In this document: in pieces, positions 51,362 through 61,376 of the stretch
Layout: every line of letters starts with the position of its first letter
Position numbering within the stretch: position 1 is the stretch's first letter
DNA from: Kingella oralis
GTDB taxonomy: Bacteria > Pseudomonadota > Gammaproteobacteria > Burkholderiales > Neisseriaceae
Length of the DNA: 64,000 nucleotides
Reading direction: 5' to 3'
Assembly (NCBI RefSeq): GCF_014054985.1
Contig: NZ_CP059569.1
Location: forward strand, 1,798,001-1,862,000
Notes under the pieces: generated by a model
Database searches by the model: none
Told to the model about the DNA's origin: nothing
The model's input: only the letters and a program-made list of their open reading frames with translations
Program-made: the position numbers and the translations under genes

Positions 51362-52315
51362 ATGAATAAATACGCTTTACTGAGCTTGGGCGCGGTGGCG
51401 CTCGCTTCTCCCGCTTTCGCGGCGCAAACCATTCCCGTGCCCGATGTCGCGCCTGCCGCAGCGGGCTATCAAGTGGTGATTAACATCCCGCAGCAACGCC
51501 TGTTTTTGTTTAAAGACGGCAGCCTGAAAAAGGTTTATCCGGTGGGCGTGGGCAAAGCGATGTCGCAAACCAATATTGGCGAACACAAAATCGGCGCGAA
51601 AGCGTTTAACCCCACTTGGCACATCCCGCTGTCCATCCAAAAAGAACGCGGCGACGGGGTGAAATCGGTGCCGCCCGGCCCGAAAAACCCGCTGGGCCCT
51701 GTGTTTGTGCGCTTGGGCAATCCCAAGCTGGGCTTGGGCATCCACGGCACCAGCAATCCCGCCAGCGTGCCAGGGGTGGTGAGCCACGGCTGCGTGCGCA
51801 TGAAATCGCCCGACGCGCTGGAATTCGCCAAAACCATCCACACCGGCTCGCCCGCCACGGTGAGCTACGAGCGCATCGCGCTGAACCAAGACGACGCGGG
51901 CAATTTGTGGCTGGCGGTGTTCCGCGACCCGTATAAAAAAGGCGCGTTGAAAACCAGCACGCTAAAACAAAGCATCGCCGCTTGGGGCGAGGCAAACGGG
52001 CGCACCGTCAGCACCGCCAAAATCGACGCGGTGATTAAGGCGCAGGCGGCGAAACCCGTTTGCCTGACTTGCTCGGCAAAAGGCGCGCGCATTCAGGGCA
52101 GCCTGGCTTCTATCGCGTGGAAAAGCGGCTCGGCTGATTTAACTGAGCCTTATGGTGGTATGTCGGTGCGCCCTGACGAGCAGCAGGATGAAGTGTTGCC
52201 AGAGGGCAGCGAAATTGAAATTGACGCTTCGGATAACGAGAAAATCAACAATTTCAAAGGGACATCGGTGTTTGACGATGTGGGCGCGGTTTCTTTGAAG
52301 GCGCTGGAACAATAA
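51362..52315 (+). CDS. L,D-transpeptidase (YkuD family)
   Basis: A 317-residue protein from the ATG at 51362 with a signal peptide (MNKYALLSLGAVALASPAFA). The YkuD domain has GIHGTSNPASVPG and SHGCVRMK with the nucleophile Cys144. It cross-links peptidoglycan or attaches proteins in the periplasm. The C-terminal third is unrelated to the catalytic fold and contains a CLTC pair. An inverted DUS pair ends the gene. Confidence 0.92.
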   Translation: MNKYALLSLGAVALASPAFAAQTIPVPDVAPAAAGYQVVINIPQQRLFLFKDGSLKKVYPVGVGKAMSQTNIGEHKIGAKAFNPTWHIPLSIQKERGDGVKSVPPGPKNPLGPVFVRLGNPKLGLGIHGTSNPASVPGVVSHGCVRMKSPDALEFAKTIHTGSPATVSYERIALNQDDAGNLWLAVFRDPYKKGALKTSTLKQSIAAWGEANGRTVSTAKIDAVIKAQAAKPVCLTCSAKGARIQGSLASIAWKSGSADLTEPYGGMSVRPDEQQDEVLPEGSEIEIDASDNEKINNFKGTSVFDDVGAVSLKALEQ

Positions 52316-52333
52316 GCCAAGTAAACAACAGAT

Positions 52334-52377
52334 AAGGCAGCCTGAAAACGGGGGAACGCGTTTTCAGGCTGCCTTTG
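52334..52377 (+). terminator. Inverted DUS pair after the L,D-transpeptidase gene
   Basis: AAGGCAGCCTGAAAACG and CGTTTTCAGGCTGCCTTT enclose GGGGAACG, 19 bp beyond the stop. Confidence 0.8.
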
Positions 52378-52611
52378 GTTATGGGGGCGCGGTTGGTGGT
52401 TGGGCGCAAACTTTGGGGGCAGCCTGAAACCTAAATGCAACGGCGACGGCTCGTTGCCAAAGGGTGAATTCAATAGGGCTTTACGGGTTGGCATGATGTC
52501 GGCAAGCCGCCGATGCTCCATCGGTTGCCGGTTTTGCAAAGGTTTCATCCAACAAAAAACCGTTTGGCGCACAGAACGGCGACCAAACGGTTGTGTTTTT
52601 CAGGCTGCCGT

Positions 52612-54054
52612 TCATGCTTTCCGATCGTGTTTTGCCAAGCGGCTGCGTTGTTCCAAATACCATACCAGAGCGGCGGCGGCGCTGGCGAGGGAGATGATGA
52701 GCGCCGTCCAAAAGCCGTAAATGCCCATGTGAGCGGCGTGGGCGAGGATGTAGCCCAAAACCAGCCCCAAGCACCAGAAGGCGACGGCGTGGATAATCAT
52801 CGGCACGCGGGTGATTTTGTAACCGCGCAGGGCGTAGGAAGCGATGCATTGGGTGAAATCAAACACTTGGAACACGCCGGCAAACACAATCAGGCTGGCG
52901 GCGAGCGTGAGCACGGCGGCATCTTGGGTGTAGATTTTCGCCAAAGGCAGCCTGAAAACCAGCAGGGCAACGAGGGTGCACGCGCCCAAAATCCAGCCGC
53001 ACACAATGGCAACGCCCGAAATATAACGGGCGCGGGCAAACTGTTTGCGCCCGATGGCATAGCCGATGCGCACGGTGGCGGCGGAGCCGATGGCTTGCGG
53101 AATCATGTAAATCACGCTGCTCAAACTCAGCACGATTTGCTGCGCGGCAACGTGGTTTTCGCCCAAATCGGCAATCAGCCACACGATAAAGGTGAACAAG
53201 CTAGCTTCCAAAAAATACGACAGCCCAATCGCCCAGCCCAGATTGGCGATGTTTTTTTGCGTACGCCAATTGGGAAGGCAAAAGCGTTGGGTGAAGCCGA
53301 AGCGGCGCAGGTCTTGGCTTTTGGCGATGTACACGGCAAGCGCGAAGGTGCTGAACCAAAACACGATGGTGGTGGCCACGCCTGCGCCCACGCCGCCGAG
53401 CGCGGGAACAGGCAGCTGCCGCAGCCATGCAATGAGCGCAGGGGCAGCCTGAAAACGCTCGGCGAGGTCGGCGGTGCCTTCCGCGCCGAAAATGAACAGG
53501 TAGTTTAAAGGGATGTTGAGCAGCAGCGCCGCCCAGTTAATCCACATGATGGGCTGCGGTTTGTTCAGGCTGGATGCGTAGGCGTGCAGGGCGCGGTAGA
53601 TTAGCGCGGCGGGCAGCCCGAGCGCGACGATGCCGAGGTATCGGGCGAACATGGTTTTGATGTGTGCGCTCATGTCCAGATAGTTTTGCAGCGGGATGAT
53701 GAGCGCGAACAAAACCGCCATGCCAAGAATGCCCAGCAGCAGCCCGAACCACACGCCTTGCCGCCCCGTTTCGCCGACTTCGTGCGTGCCGCCCGCACCG
53801 TGCTGCTGGGCGATGATGGGGTTGAGCGCCGCCATAATGCCCATAAAGGTGATGAACAGGGTGGAGAACACCGAGCTACCCAGCGCCACGGCGGTGAGGT
53901 CGTCTTTGCCCGCCGCGCCCGACATGGCGGTGTCCACCACGCCGATGGCAACGGTGGCGATTTGCCCGAGCATCATGGGGATGGCGAGGGCGAGCAACTG
54001 GCGGGTTTCATGTTTGAAATCGGCGGGGGAATAGCGGGTGAGGTCAAAAAGCAT
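52612..54054 (-). CDS. MATE-family multidrug/sodium antiporter (NorM-like)
   Basis: A 480-residue protein with about twelve membrane helices in two halves. The MATE landmarks LALAIPMMLGQIATVAIGVV, DTAMSG and the second-half PQAIGSAATVRIGYAIG are present. It exports cationic drugs in exchange for Na+ or H+. A DUS encodes FQAA in one loop and FRLP in another. It is an orthologue candidate of neisserial NorM. Confidence 0.92.
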   Translation of the reverse strand: MLFDLTRYSPADFKHETRQLLALAIPMMLGQIATVAIGVVDTAMSGAAGKDDLTAVALGSSVFSTLFITFMGIMAALNPIIAQQHGAGGTHEVGETGRQGVWFGLLLGILGMAVLFALIIPLQNYLDMSAHIKTMFARYLGIVALGLPAALIYRALHAYASSLNKPQPIMWINWAALLLNIPLNYLFIFGAEGTADLAERFQAAPALIAWLRQLPVPALGGVGAGVATTIVFWFSTFALAVYIAKSQDLRRFGFTQRFCLPNWRTQKNIANLGWAIGLSYFLEASLFTFIVWLIADLGENHVAAQQIVLSLSSVIYMIPQAIGSAATVRIGYAIGRKQFARARYISGVAIVCGWILGACTLVALLVFRLPLAKIYTQDAAVLTLAASLIVFAGVFQVFDFTQCIASYALRGYKITRVPMIIHAVAFWCLGLVLGYILAHAAHMGIYGFWTALIISLASAAAALVWYLEQRSRLAKHDRKA

Positions 54055-54166
54055 GGAGAACGTGATGGAAAAGGGGTGGGTTTTAGGCTTTTCAGGCTGC
54101 CCAAATGCTTAGAGGCAGCCTGAAAATGGAAAAGCGGACAAATCGTTTGGGGATGATGCGCCGGCA

Positions 54167-54862
54167 TCAGTCTTCGTTGAATTTTCGCACGCGCATCAGA
54201 ATGTCGGCGGCTTCTTCGGCGTTTTTGCCCGACGCTTTGATTTTTTTCTCGCTGTCGGCAAGCACTTTGCCCGTGCTGCCGATGATTTTGAATTTGACTT
54301 TGCTGCTGTCGTGGCTGCCCGAGCCGTCAAACGCGAGTTTGCCGTTGTCGTGGTACATTTGGATGCGCAGGGTGTGGCCGGTGTATTCGGTTTTGAACGC
54401 CAGCTTACCGTTTTCGTAGTGTCCCGTTGCGGTGCCTTGGTGGTTTTTGATGTCTTGGAATTTCAGCACTTCGCCCTCGGGCGTGTACCACACCATGCGT
54501 CCGTCGGCGGCAACAAACGCGTCAAAGTTTTTCAGGTCTTTGTCGTCGGGGATGACAACGGGGTCGATTTGTTTGGTTTTGCTGTCTTGGTAGAAGTCTT
54601 GGATAACGGCTTTGCCGTCGGCGGTGCGCCCGATGAGCATGCGGTAGAAACCGCCCGCACTGGCTTGCGGCGTTTCGTTGCCCTCGGCATCGTAGTAGGC
54701 GAGCGTGCGGGTTTCGGCTTGGGCGACCAGCTTGGCGCTGTCGGCTTCGGATTGGCGGGCGACTTCTGCTGCGGCGGCGGGGATGGGCAGCGCGGTTGCT
54801 GGGGGGGCGGCTTGCGCGCTGAGCGCGGCGGCGAGCAAAGTGGCGATAAGCAGTTTTTTCAT
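54167..54862 (-). CDS. Periplasmic MORN/YwqK-like protein, unknown function
   Basis: A 231-residue protein from the ATG at 54862 with a signal peptide (MKKLLIATLLAAALSAQA). The middle has short repeats of the YwqK/MORN kind (GHYENGKLAFKTEY, YHDNGKLAFDGSG). The C-terminus is basic and helical. It would reside in the periplasm. I do not know a function. Confidence 0.75.
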   Translation of the reverse strand: MKKLLIATLLAAALSAQAAPPATALPIPAAAAEVARQSEADSAKLVAQAETRTLAYYDAEGNETPQASAGGFYRMLIGRTADGKAVIQDFYQDSKTKQIDPVVIPDDKDLKNFDAFVAADGRMVWYTPEGEVLKFQDIKNHQGTATGHYENGKLAFKTEYTGHTLRIQMYHDNGKLAFDGSGSHDSSKVKFKIIGSTGKVLADSEKKIKASGKNAEEAADILMRVRKFNED

Positions 54863-54962
54863 GGGGATTCCTTTGGAGTGAGGGAACGGGAGGCAGCCTG
54901 AAAACGGGTGAAGCAAAAACGGGTTTTCAGGCTGCCTCGCTATTGGTTCGGTTCGGCGTGGC

Positions 54963-56033
54963 TTACAACGCGGCTAACACGGCATCGCCCATTTCGCTGC
55001 ACGACACCCGTTTTGCGCCTGCTTCAAAAATATCGCCGGTGCGGTAGCCTTGTTCCAGCACGCGCTGCACGGCGGTTTCCACTTGCACGGCGCGCGCTTC
55101 GTCGTTCAGGCTGTAACGCAGCAGCATGGCGAGCGACAGGATGGTCGCCAGCGGGTTGGCTTGGTTTTGCCCTGCGATGTCGGGCGCGGAGCCGTGCGAG
55201 GGTTCGTACAGCCCTTTGCCGTTTTCATCCAGCGAGGCGGAGGGCAGCATGCCGATGGAGCCGGTGAGCATGGATGCTTGGTCGCTCAAAATGTCGCCGA
55301 AGATATTGCCCGTGGCGATGACGTCAAACTGTTTGGGCGCGCGCACCAGCTGCATGGCGGCGTTGTCCACATACATGTGCGAGAGTTCCACATCGGGGTA
55401 TTGTTTGCCCACTTCGTCAAAGATTTCGCGCCACAGTTCGGTGGTTTCCAGCACGTTGGCTTTGCCTACGGAGCAGACTTTTTTGTTGCGCTTTTGGGCA
55501 GCCTGAAAGGCAACGTGGGCGATGCGGTGGATTTCGCTTTCGCTGTACCGCATGGTGTTGAAGCCTTCGCGCTCGCCGTTTTCCAGCGTGCGGATGCCGC
55601 GCGGTTCGCCGAAGTAGATGTCGCCCGTGAGCTCGCGCACGATGAGGATGTCCAGCCCTGCGACGACTTCGGGTTTGAGCGTGGAGGCGTTGGCGAGTTC
55701 TTTGTACAACACGGCGGGACGCAGGTTGGCGAAGAGGTTGAGGTCTTTGCGGATGGCGAGCAGCCCGCGTTCGGGGCGCAGCGGGCGTTCCAGCGTGTCG
55801 TATTGCGGCGAGCCGACTGCGCCCAGCAGCACGGCATCGGCGGCGCGGCACAGGTTTTGCGTGAACTCGGGATAGGGCGCGCCGTATTGGTCGTAGGCTT
55901 CGCCGCCGAGCGGGGCGTATTGGTATTGCGCGTCCAGCCCTTGCTCGATGAGTTTATCTAACACGCGCACGGCTTGGGCGATGATTTCGGGGCCGATGCC
56001 GTCGCCGCGTAGGATGGCGATTTTTGCTGTCAT
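54963..56033 (-). CDS. leuB: 3-isopropylmalate dehydrogenase
   Basis: A 356-residue protein of normal length: AILRGDGIGPEIIAQAV at the start, RELTGDIYFGEPRG, DNAAMQLVRAPKQFDVIAT and YEPSHGSAPDIAGQ with the metal and substrate residues. It oxidises 3-isopropylmalate in leucine synthesis. A longer frame reaching 56378 is only non-coding sequence. leuC and leuD are not adjacent. Confidence 0.97.
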   Translation of the reverse strand: MTAKIAILRGDGIGPEIIAQAVRVLDKLIEQGLDAQYQYAPLGGEAYDQYGAPYPEFTQNLCRAADAVLLGAVGSPQYDTLERPLRPERGLLAIRKDLNLFANLRPAVLYKELANASTLKPEVVAGLDILIVRELTGDIYFGEPRGIRTLENGEREGFNTMRYSESEIHRIAHVAFQAAQKRNKKVCSVGKANVLETTELWREIFDEVGKQYPDVELSHMYVDNAAMQLVRAPKQFDVIATGNIFGDILSDQASMLTGSIGMLPSASLDENGKGLYEPSHGSAPDIAGQNQANPLATILSLAMLLRYSLNDEARAVQVETAVQRVLEQGYRTGDIFEAGAKRVSCSEMGDAVLAAL

Positions 56034-56176
56034 GTGGGGTATCCTTTCGGGTGCTGGGGGAAATGGTGGGGTGGGATTGTAATGGATTGTGAAGGTTTTA
56101 GGCAGCCTGAAAATGGCGTAAATCTTGTTTTCAGGCTGCCTCAATCTAAGCACCCAAAGGCAGCCTGAAATCTTTG

Positions 56177-56396
56177 TATAGTGGAATAAACCAAAGAAAT
56201 ATCTAATTCCATCAGCGTGTAGAGTGTGCGCCACAGGCACGCACTTGGGCTCAGAAGATTTTGCAAACCGCGTGCGTGGCAGAGCCACACACCCTATTTG
56301 TGCCGTTGTTATTTTGGCTAACTGTAAAGCCTTAACAGCCGCCTGCGTTGAGAAGCTCAAAACAAGAAATGCCGTCATGTCCGCGCAAGCGGGAAT
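56177..56396. repeat. Degenerate neisserial repeat fragments
   Basis: TATAGTGGAATAAACC (56177-56192) resembles the TATAGTGGATTAA end of Neisseria intergenic elements, and GTCCGCGCAAGCGGGAAT (56379-56396) resembles a dRS3 inverted repeat. No gene lies in the 450-bp gap between leuB and tyrA. This appears to be an eroded repeat region. Confidence 0.4.
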
Positions 56397-56480
56397 TTTT
56401 TTATTTTAGGTTTGGCAAAGATTTCAGGTGGGCGATGTTGGCGAACCGCCGCCGCGCCATTTTGCGTTTTCAGGCTGCCA

Positions 56481-57350
56481 CTAATGCGTGTCGCCCCATT
56501 CTTCGCGCAGCTGTTGGGCAGCCTGAAAATAGTCGTGCAGTTCTTGCGCGTTGCGGTTTTTCAGGCTGCGTTCCAATTTGTCTAACTGCTGTTTTTGTTC
56601 GCCGATGAGCTGCAACAGGCTGTCGCGGTTGGCAAGGGCGATGTCGCGCCACATTTCGGGGCTGCTGGCGGCGATGCGGGTGAAGTCGCGAAAGCCGCTG
56701 CCTGCGAATTGGAGATAACGCGCGCCTTGCGGGTGGTCCAGCATTTGGTGCACATAGGCGAAGGCGAGCAGGTGCGGAAAATGCGACACGGCGGCGAAGA
56801 TGCGGTCGTGTTCGGCGGCGGTCATTTGGTGGACTTGCGCGCCGATGCTTTGCCACAGCGCGGCGACGGTGTTCAGGCTGCCGCTGTCTTGTTGTTCGTG
56901 CGGGCAGAGAATGAGCTTTTTGCCTTGGTATAGCCCGAACCGCGCCGCCAGCGCGCCGCTGCGGTCTGAGCCGGCGATGGGATGGCCGGCGACGCAGCGG
57001 GGATAGTGCTGCGGCAGGTGCTGGGCAAAGGCGGCGAGGGCGGATTGCTTGGTGCTGCCCACGTCACTGACGATGGTGCGGGCGGATAACAGCGGGGCGA
57101 GGGCTTGGCAGATGGCGGGCAGCGCGGCAACGGGAGTAGCGATGAGCACCAAATCGCTGTTGCGGACGGCTTGCGGGGTGATTTGGCTGGCGGCGGTGTC
57201 TATCACACGGCGTTCGAGGGCGCGTTCCAGATTGGCGGGGCGGGTGTCGATGCCGATAACGGTGCGGACAAGGCGTTGGCGTTTCAAATCCAGCACAAAC
57301 GAGCCGCCGATTAGTCCTACGCCGATTAGGGTGATTTGGTTGAGTGTCAT
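56481..57350 (-). CDS. tyrA: Prephenate dehydrogenase
   Basis: A 289-residue protein. The nucleotide motif GVGLIGGSFVLDLKR is at the start, then AGHPIAGSDRSG and FPHLLAFAYVHQML. It converts prephenate to 4-hydroxyphenylpyruvate for tyrosine. The C-terminus is shorter than in fused chorismate mutase enzymes, so this is the monofunctional form. DUS copies encode GSLN/SLK and FQAA. Confidence 0.95.
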   Translation of the reverse strand: MTLNQITLIGVGLIGGSFVLDLKRQRLVRTVIGIDTRPANLERALERRVIDTAASQITPQAVRNSDLVLIATPVAALPAICQALAPLLSARTIVSDVGSTKQSALAAFAQHLPQHYPRCVAGHPIAGSDRSGALAARFGLYQGKKLILCPHEQQDSGSLNTVAALWQSIGAQVHQMTAAEHDRIFAAVSHFPHLLAFAYVHQMLDHPQGARYLQFAGSGFRDFTRIAASSPEMWRDIALANRDSLLQLIGEQKQQLDKLERSLKNRNAQELHDYFQAAQQLREEWGDTH

Positions 57351-57482
57351 GGTGGGCAGCCTGAAAAAGGGGGCTGGGGGATGGCAATGGCGGGGGATTA
57401 TACCGTTTCAGGCTGCCTTTTGCGGGGGCATAGGCAGCCTGAAAATGAAGCACGGCACATTTCAGGCTGCCTTGATGCGTGC

Positions 57483-58846
57483 TTACTTCATCGCCACGCT
57501 TTTCATCCATGCAAACAGTTCGTCTAAATCGTAATCGCCGCTGTGTGGCACGCCCCATGGCAGGGCGTAGTCCACGTTTTTGCCGCTGTTTTTCAGTTTG
57601 AGCGATAAGAGTAAGCCGATTGCCAGCGAGGTGTCGCGGTCGTTTTCGCCTACGCGGATGCGGTAGTGCTGCGTAGGGCTGGTGTAGTTCATGGCATTCA
57701 TCAGCTTGACGGTGTGGGCATCGGCTTTCAGGCTGCCTGCTACGGTGCTGTTTTTGAGACTAAACGCGGTGAAGTGTTTTTTGTCGGTGCGCGCGTCGCC
57801 GAAAAGCTGGTTTTCGCCTGTGGACAAATCTACGCCGTCAAACGCGGGCGCGGTTTTTTGCCGTCCGACAAATTGGGCGTAGGCGGCAAAGTCGGCGGCG
57901 ATGGCTTTGCCGTTTTGGATGGTGAGCCATGTTTGGTCGGATAAATCTTTGCCGTTGTCTAATGCTTTTTGCGCCGATTGCAGCAGCATGGCTTCCATTT
58001 CGGTTTTGAACGTGCCGTTGCCGTTGGCATCCAAAGTCATCGGCGTGCCTTGCGCGTTTTTGAGTTTCAGGCTGTTTACATAGGCGGGAAACAGGGCTTT
58101 CAGGCTGCCTGAAAGCTGGATTTGCGCGGGCGTTTGCGTGCCTTTTACCAGCTTGCGTTCTACTTTGTAGTCCAGCATGGAGATGTCTATTTTTTGGTAG
58201 TCGTTTACGCCGTTGAACTGCCATTCGTAGGCGGCATCGGCGTATTCTAGGTTGGTGATGGGGCAATAGGCGGACACGGCGAAAATGGTGTCGTTGGCGC
58301 GGGCTGCGCCCAGTTGGCGCAAATAGGGTTCGTAGTCTTTGCTGCCGCCGCTGGTGCCAAGCAGGGCGGAGAGTGCGCCGCCTGCGGAGGTGCCGTTGCT
58401 GATGATTTTGTTGGCATCGCCTGCCATCGCTTGGTCGTTGGCTTTGAGGTAGCGCACGGCGGCTTTTAAATCGACGATGGCGGCGGGGGCGTGCCCGTTG
58501 GCTTCGGTGCGCCCGCGTGCGCCTGCGCTGGCAACCACATAGCCTTTGGATAGGGCGAGCATAATGGCGTTGGGCTTGCCGCCTGCGCGTTGGTCGTTTT
58601 CAGGCTGCCCTGCGGTGGCGGGCATATAGCCGCCGATGTTGTTGGGGAAGAAGATGGGGGCGGTTTGCGCGGTGTAGCCGTCAATGCTGCCGCCTGAAAA
58701 ATAGGCTTCGGGAATGTAAACGTTCAGCGTTTGGTAACGGGTGTCGGCGGGTTTTAGAACATACACGATGTTTTCAAAGGCGCGGGGGCGGCAAGGGTGG
58801 GCGCGGCGAGAACGGCAAGCAGGACGGCGGAGAGGGGTTGGTTCAT
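57483..58846 (-). pseudogene. Subtype B tannase / alpha-beta hydrolase, frameshifted after the signal peptide
   Basis: The mature frame (57483-58766 and a few codons more) has the nucleophile motif GTSAGG and the late PHSGDYDLDEL with the catalytic His, as in bacterial subtype B tannases. Upstream, an ATG at 58846 begins a signal peptide (MNQPLSAVLLAVLAAPTLAA) in a different frame, which stops at 58754 or nearby. Adding one base to the CCCCC tract at 58782-58786 would join the two as LAAPRAFENIVYVLKP. It is either a pseudogene, a sequencing error or a slip-controlled gene. Confidence 0.75.
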
Positions 58847-58928
58847 GGGGAGACCTTTGGGGTGGGTGGAGAAAGGGGGAATATAGTGGATAGGCAGCCT
58901 GAAAACAAACTTTCAGGCTGTCTCTATG

Positions 58929-60224
58929 CTACGCGCTCAACGCATTAAACACATCAAAATACTGCGGAAACGTTTTGCCCACGCATTTGGGGTCGTTGAT
59001 GATAATCGGCACGCCCATCAGCGACACCAGCGAGAAACACATCGCCATGCGGTGGTCGTCATACGTATCAATCGCGGCGTTGGGCGTGAGCGCGGCGGGC
59101 GGCGTGATGCGGATGGCATCGGGGTCTTCGCGCACGGTTGCGCCCAGCTTGCACAACTCGGTTGCCATCGCGGCGATGCGATCGGTTTCTTTCACGCGCC
59201 AAGAGGCGATGTTGCGGATGCGGCAGGGCGCGCCCGTTGCCAGCGCCACCACCGCCAGCGTCATCGCGGCATCGGGGATGTGGTTGGCATCCAAGTCAAA
59301 CGGCAACACGGCTTGCCCCGCCGCGCGGGAAACTTCAATAAAATCGTCGCCCCATTGCACCGTCCCGCCGATTTTTTCCAGTTCGTGCGCAAACGCCACG
59401 TCGCCCTGAATCGCGTTCCGCCCCAAGCCTGTTACGCGCACGGGGCAGCCTGAAATCAAGCCCGCCGCCAAAAAATAGCTCGCGCTGGACGCATCGCCTT
59501 CCACGTTCACCACCTGTGGCGCATGGTAACGCGCGTTTTCAGGCAGCCTGAAAACCTGATGCGACTGATTTGCCACGCTCACGCCAAATTGTTTCATTAA
59601 ATTCAAGGTTATATCAATATACGGCTTGGAAATCAGCTCGCCTGCCACGCGGATTTCAAATGCCTCGCCCGTGAGCGGCAACGCTATCAGCAGCGCGGTG
59701 AGAAATTGGCTGGACACATTGCCCTTAATCGGAATCTGGCGCATGCCGTTATCCGCGCGTTCATGGATGCGCAGCGGCGGAAAGCCCGCGTTGCCCAAAT
59801 AATCCACCCGCGCCCCCGCCAAGCGCAGCGCGTCCACCAAATCGCCAATCGGGCGTTCGTGCATGCGCGGCACGCCGTGCAGATGATAATCGCCGCCCAA
59901 AATCGCCAGCGCGGCGGTAAGCGGGCGAAACGCCGTGCCCGCGTTACCCAAAAACAAATCGGCGTGTTTTACAGGGAATGCGCCGCCGCTGCCTTGGATT
60001 TTCAGGCTGCCTGATGGCGTGGTTTCCAGCTTGATGCCCAATGCGGCAAGGGCTTCCAGCATGCGGTCGGTGTCGTCTGATTTGAGCAGCGAGCGGATTT
60101 CGCAGGCGTTGTCTGCCAAAGCCGCCAGCAGCAAGGTGCGGTTGCTGATGCTTTTTGAACCGGGCAGGGCAACGGTGTTGTGCGCTTTGAGCCGGCGCGG
60201 GGCGAGTGTGAGGGATTCGGTCAT
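58929..60224 (-). CDS. aroA: 3-phosphoshikimate 1-carboxyvinyltransferase (EPSP synthase)
   Basis: A 431-residue protein from the ATG at 60224. PGSKSISNRTLLLAALA, LGNAGTAFRPLTAALA and the DHRMAMCFSLVSL motif mark it. It makes EPSP in the shikimate pathway and is the glyphosate target. The LFLGNAGTAFRPL region has Ala where class I plant-like enzymes have the same motif, so it appears to be a normal class I enzyme. A DUS encodes QAA/LPEN stretches. Confidence 0.97.
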   Translation of the reverse strand: MTESLTLAPRRLKAHNTVALPGSKSISNRTLLLAALADNACEIRSLLKSDDTDRMLEALAALGIKLETTPSGSLKIQGSGGAFPVKHADLFLGNAGTAFRPLTAALAILGGDYHLHGVPRMHERPIGDLVDALRLAGARVDYLGNAGFPPLRIHERADNGMRQIPIKGNVSSQFLTALLIALPLTGEAFEIRVAGELISKPYIDITLNLMKQFGVSVANQSHQVFRLPENARYHAPQVVNVEGDASSASYFLAAGLISGCPVRVTGLGRNAIQGDVAFAHELEKIGGTVQWGDDFIEVSRAAGQAVLPFDLDANHIPDAAMTLAVVALATGAPCRIRNIASWRVKETDRIAAMATELCKLGATVREDPDAIRITPPAALTPNAAIDTYDDHRMAMCFSLVSLMGVPIIINDPKCVGKTFPQYFDVFNALSA

Positions 60225-60504
60225 GATGGGCTTTGGGGAACAATGGGAAAGGCGGATTATAGTTGAATATAGTTGAATAAGGGATTGCGCGGATTGCGCG
60301 ATGCCCAAACGCGCGTTGCGTGTTTTCAGGCTGCCTCGGGGGTGCGCGGTACAATGCGGGCGGCAATCGGGGTGGCGATGCCGCGCGCCATGCTACGCCA
60401 AGCAGCGATAAAATCTGCCTTGGCATAGGCAGCCTGAAAATCACCAGCCGTGGTTGCGCCGCTCACCCTCCCGTTTTACCCATCCCGTTGAACTTGAAAC
60501 CGCC

Positions 60505-61206
60505 ATGACCAAATCCACCCGCCTGCTCCAACTGCTCCACATCCTGCGCCACCGCAGCAAACGCCCCGCCACCGCCGCCGAGCTTGCCGCCGAGCTGGGC
60601 ATCAGCCCGCGCACGCTCTACCGTGACATCGACACCCTGCGCGCGCAAGGCGCAGACATTCGCGGCGAAGCAGGCATCGGCTACCAGCTGCACAGCGACC
60701 ACAGCCAACTGCCGCCGCTGATGTTCAGCCAAAGCGAGCTGGAAGCCATCATCATCGGCATACGCTGGGCAGCGGGGCACACCGAGCCGACCCTCGCCCA
60801 AGCTGCCGAACACGCGCTCACCAAAATCCGCAGCGTGCTGCCGCCGTGGCTGTCCCACACCGCCGCCAACGCGCAGTTTTCCATCAGCCCCGCGCCGCAA
60901 TACAGCGAAGCAGAAATCCGCGCCCTTGCCCCCATCCGCCAAGCCCTGCGCGAAAACCGCCGCCTCATCATCGGCTACACCGACCAACACGGCAACCCCA
61001 GCCGCCGCCAAATCCAGCCCATCGCGCTGGGCTATTTCCCCGAAGTGCGCCTGCTGGCCGCATGGTGCGAGCAACGGCAAGACTTCCGCCATTTCCGCTG
61101 CGACCGCATCCAAAGCATCGCCCTTGGCAGCCCCAGCTCCACGCCGCACGAACTCTTGCTGCGCCAATGGCAGCAACGCGAAAACATCCGCGCCAAAGAC
61201 TGCTGA
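60505..61206 (+). CDS. HTH-WYL transcriptional regulator (YafY type)
   Basis: A 233-residue protein from the ATG at 60505. A winged helix at residues 5-60 (RLLQLLHILRHRSKRPATAA, LGISPRTLYRDIDTLRAQ) is followed by a WYL-type domain (about 140-215) with LALGYFPEVRLLAAWCEQR. WYL proteins sense ligands and often control stress genes. It is followed by a long inverted repeat and the EVE gene. Confidence 0.9.
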   Translation: MTKSTRLLQLLHILRHRSKRPATAAELAAELGISPRTLYRDIDTLRAQGADIRGEAGIGYQLHSDHSQLPPLMFSQSELEAIIIGIRWAAGHTEPTLAQAAEHALTKIRSVLPPWLSHTAANAQFSISPAPQYSEAEIRALAPIRQALRENRRLIIGYTDQHGNPSRRQIQPIALGYFPEVRLLAAWCEQRQDFRHFRCDRIQSIALGSPSSTPHELLLRQWQQRENIRAKDC

Positions 61207-61241
61207 CACAAACTGACACACCCCGCGCGTATCATTGCAAC

Positions 61242-61347
61242 ACGGTGTTTCAGGCTGCCTTTTAGGGTTGATTAGAAAATGAGACAAGGCGGCAACGCCG
61301 TATCATCGCAACTTCAATCAACCCTAAAAGGCAGCCTGAAACACCGT
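61242..61347. repeat. Perfect 32-bp inverted repeat around a 42-bp core
   Basis: The arms ACGGTGTTTCAGGCTGCC... (61242-61273) and its exact complement (61316-61347) each contain one DUS. The core holds a small GGCGGCAACGCC hairpin. CGTATCATTGCAAC just before the left arm is repeated as CGTATCATCGCAAC just before the right arm. It probably terminates the WYL gene, and the structure also suggests a MITE-like or inverted segment. Confidence 0.85.
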
Positions 61348-61376
61348 TTCCCATCCACCCCACCGCAGGAGCAAAC

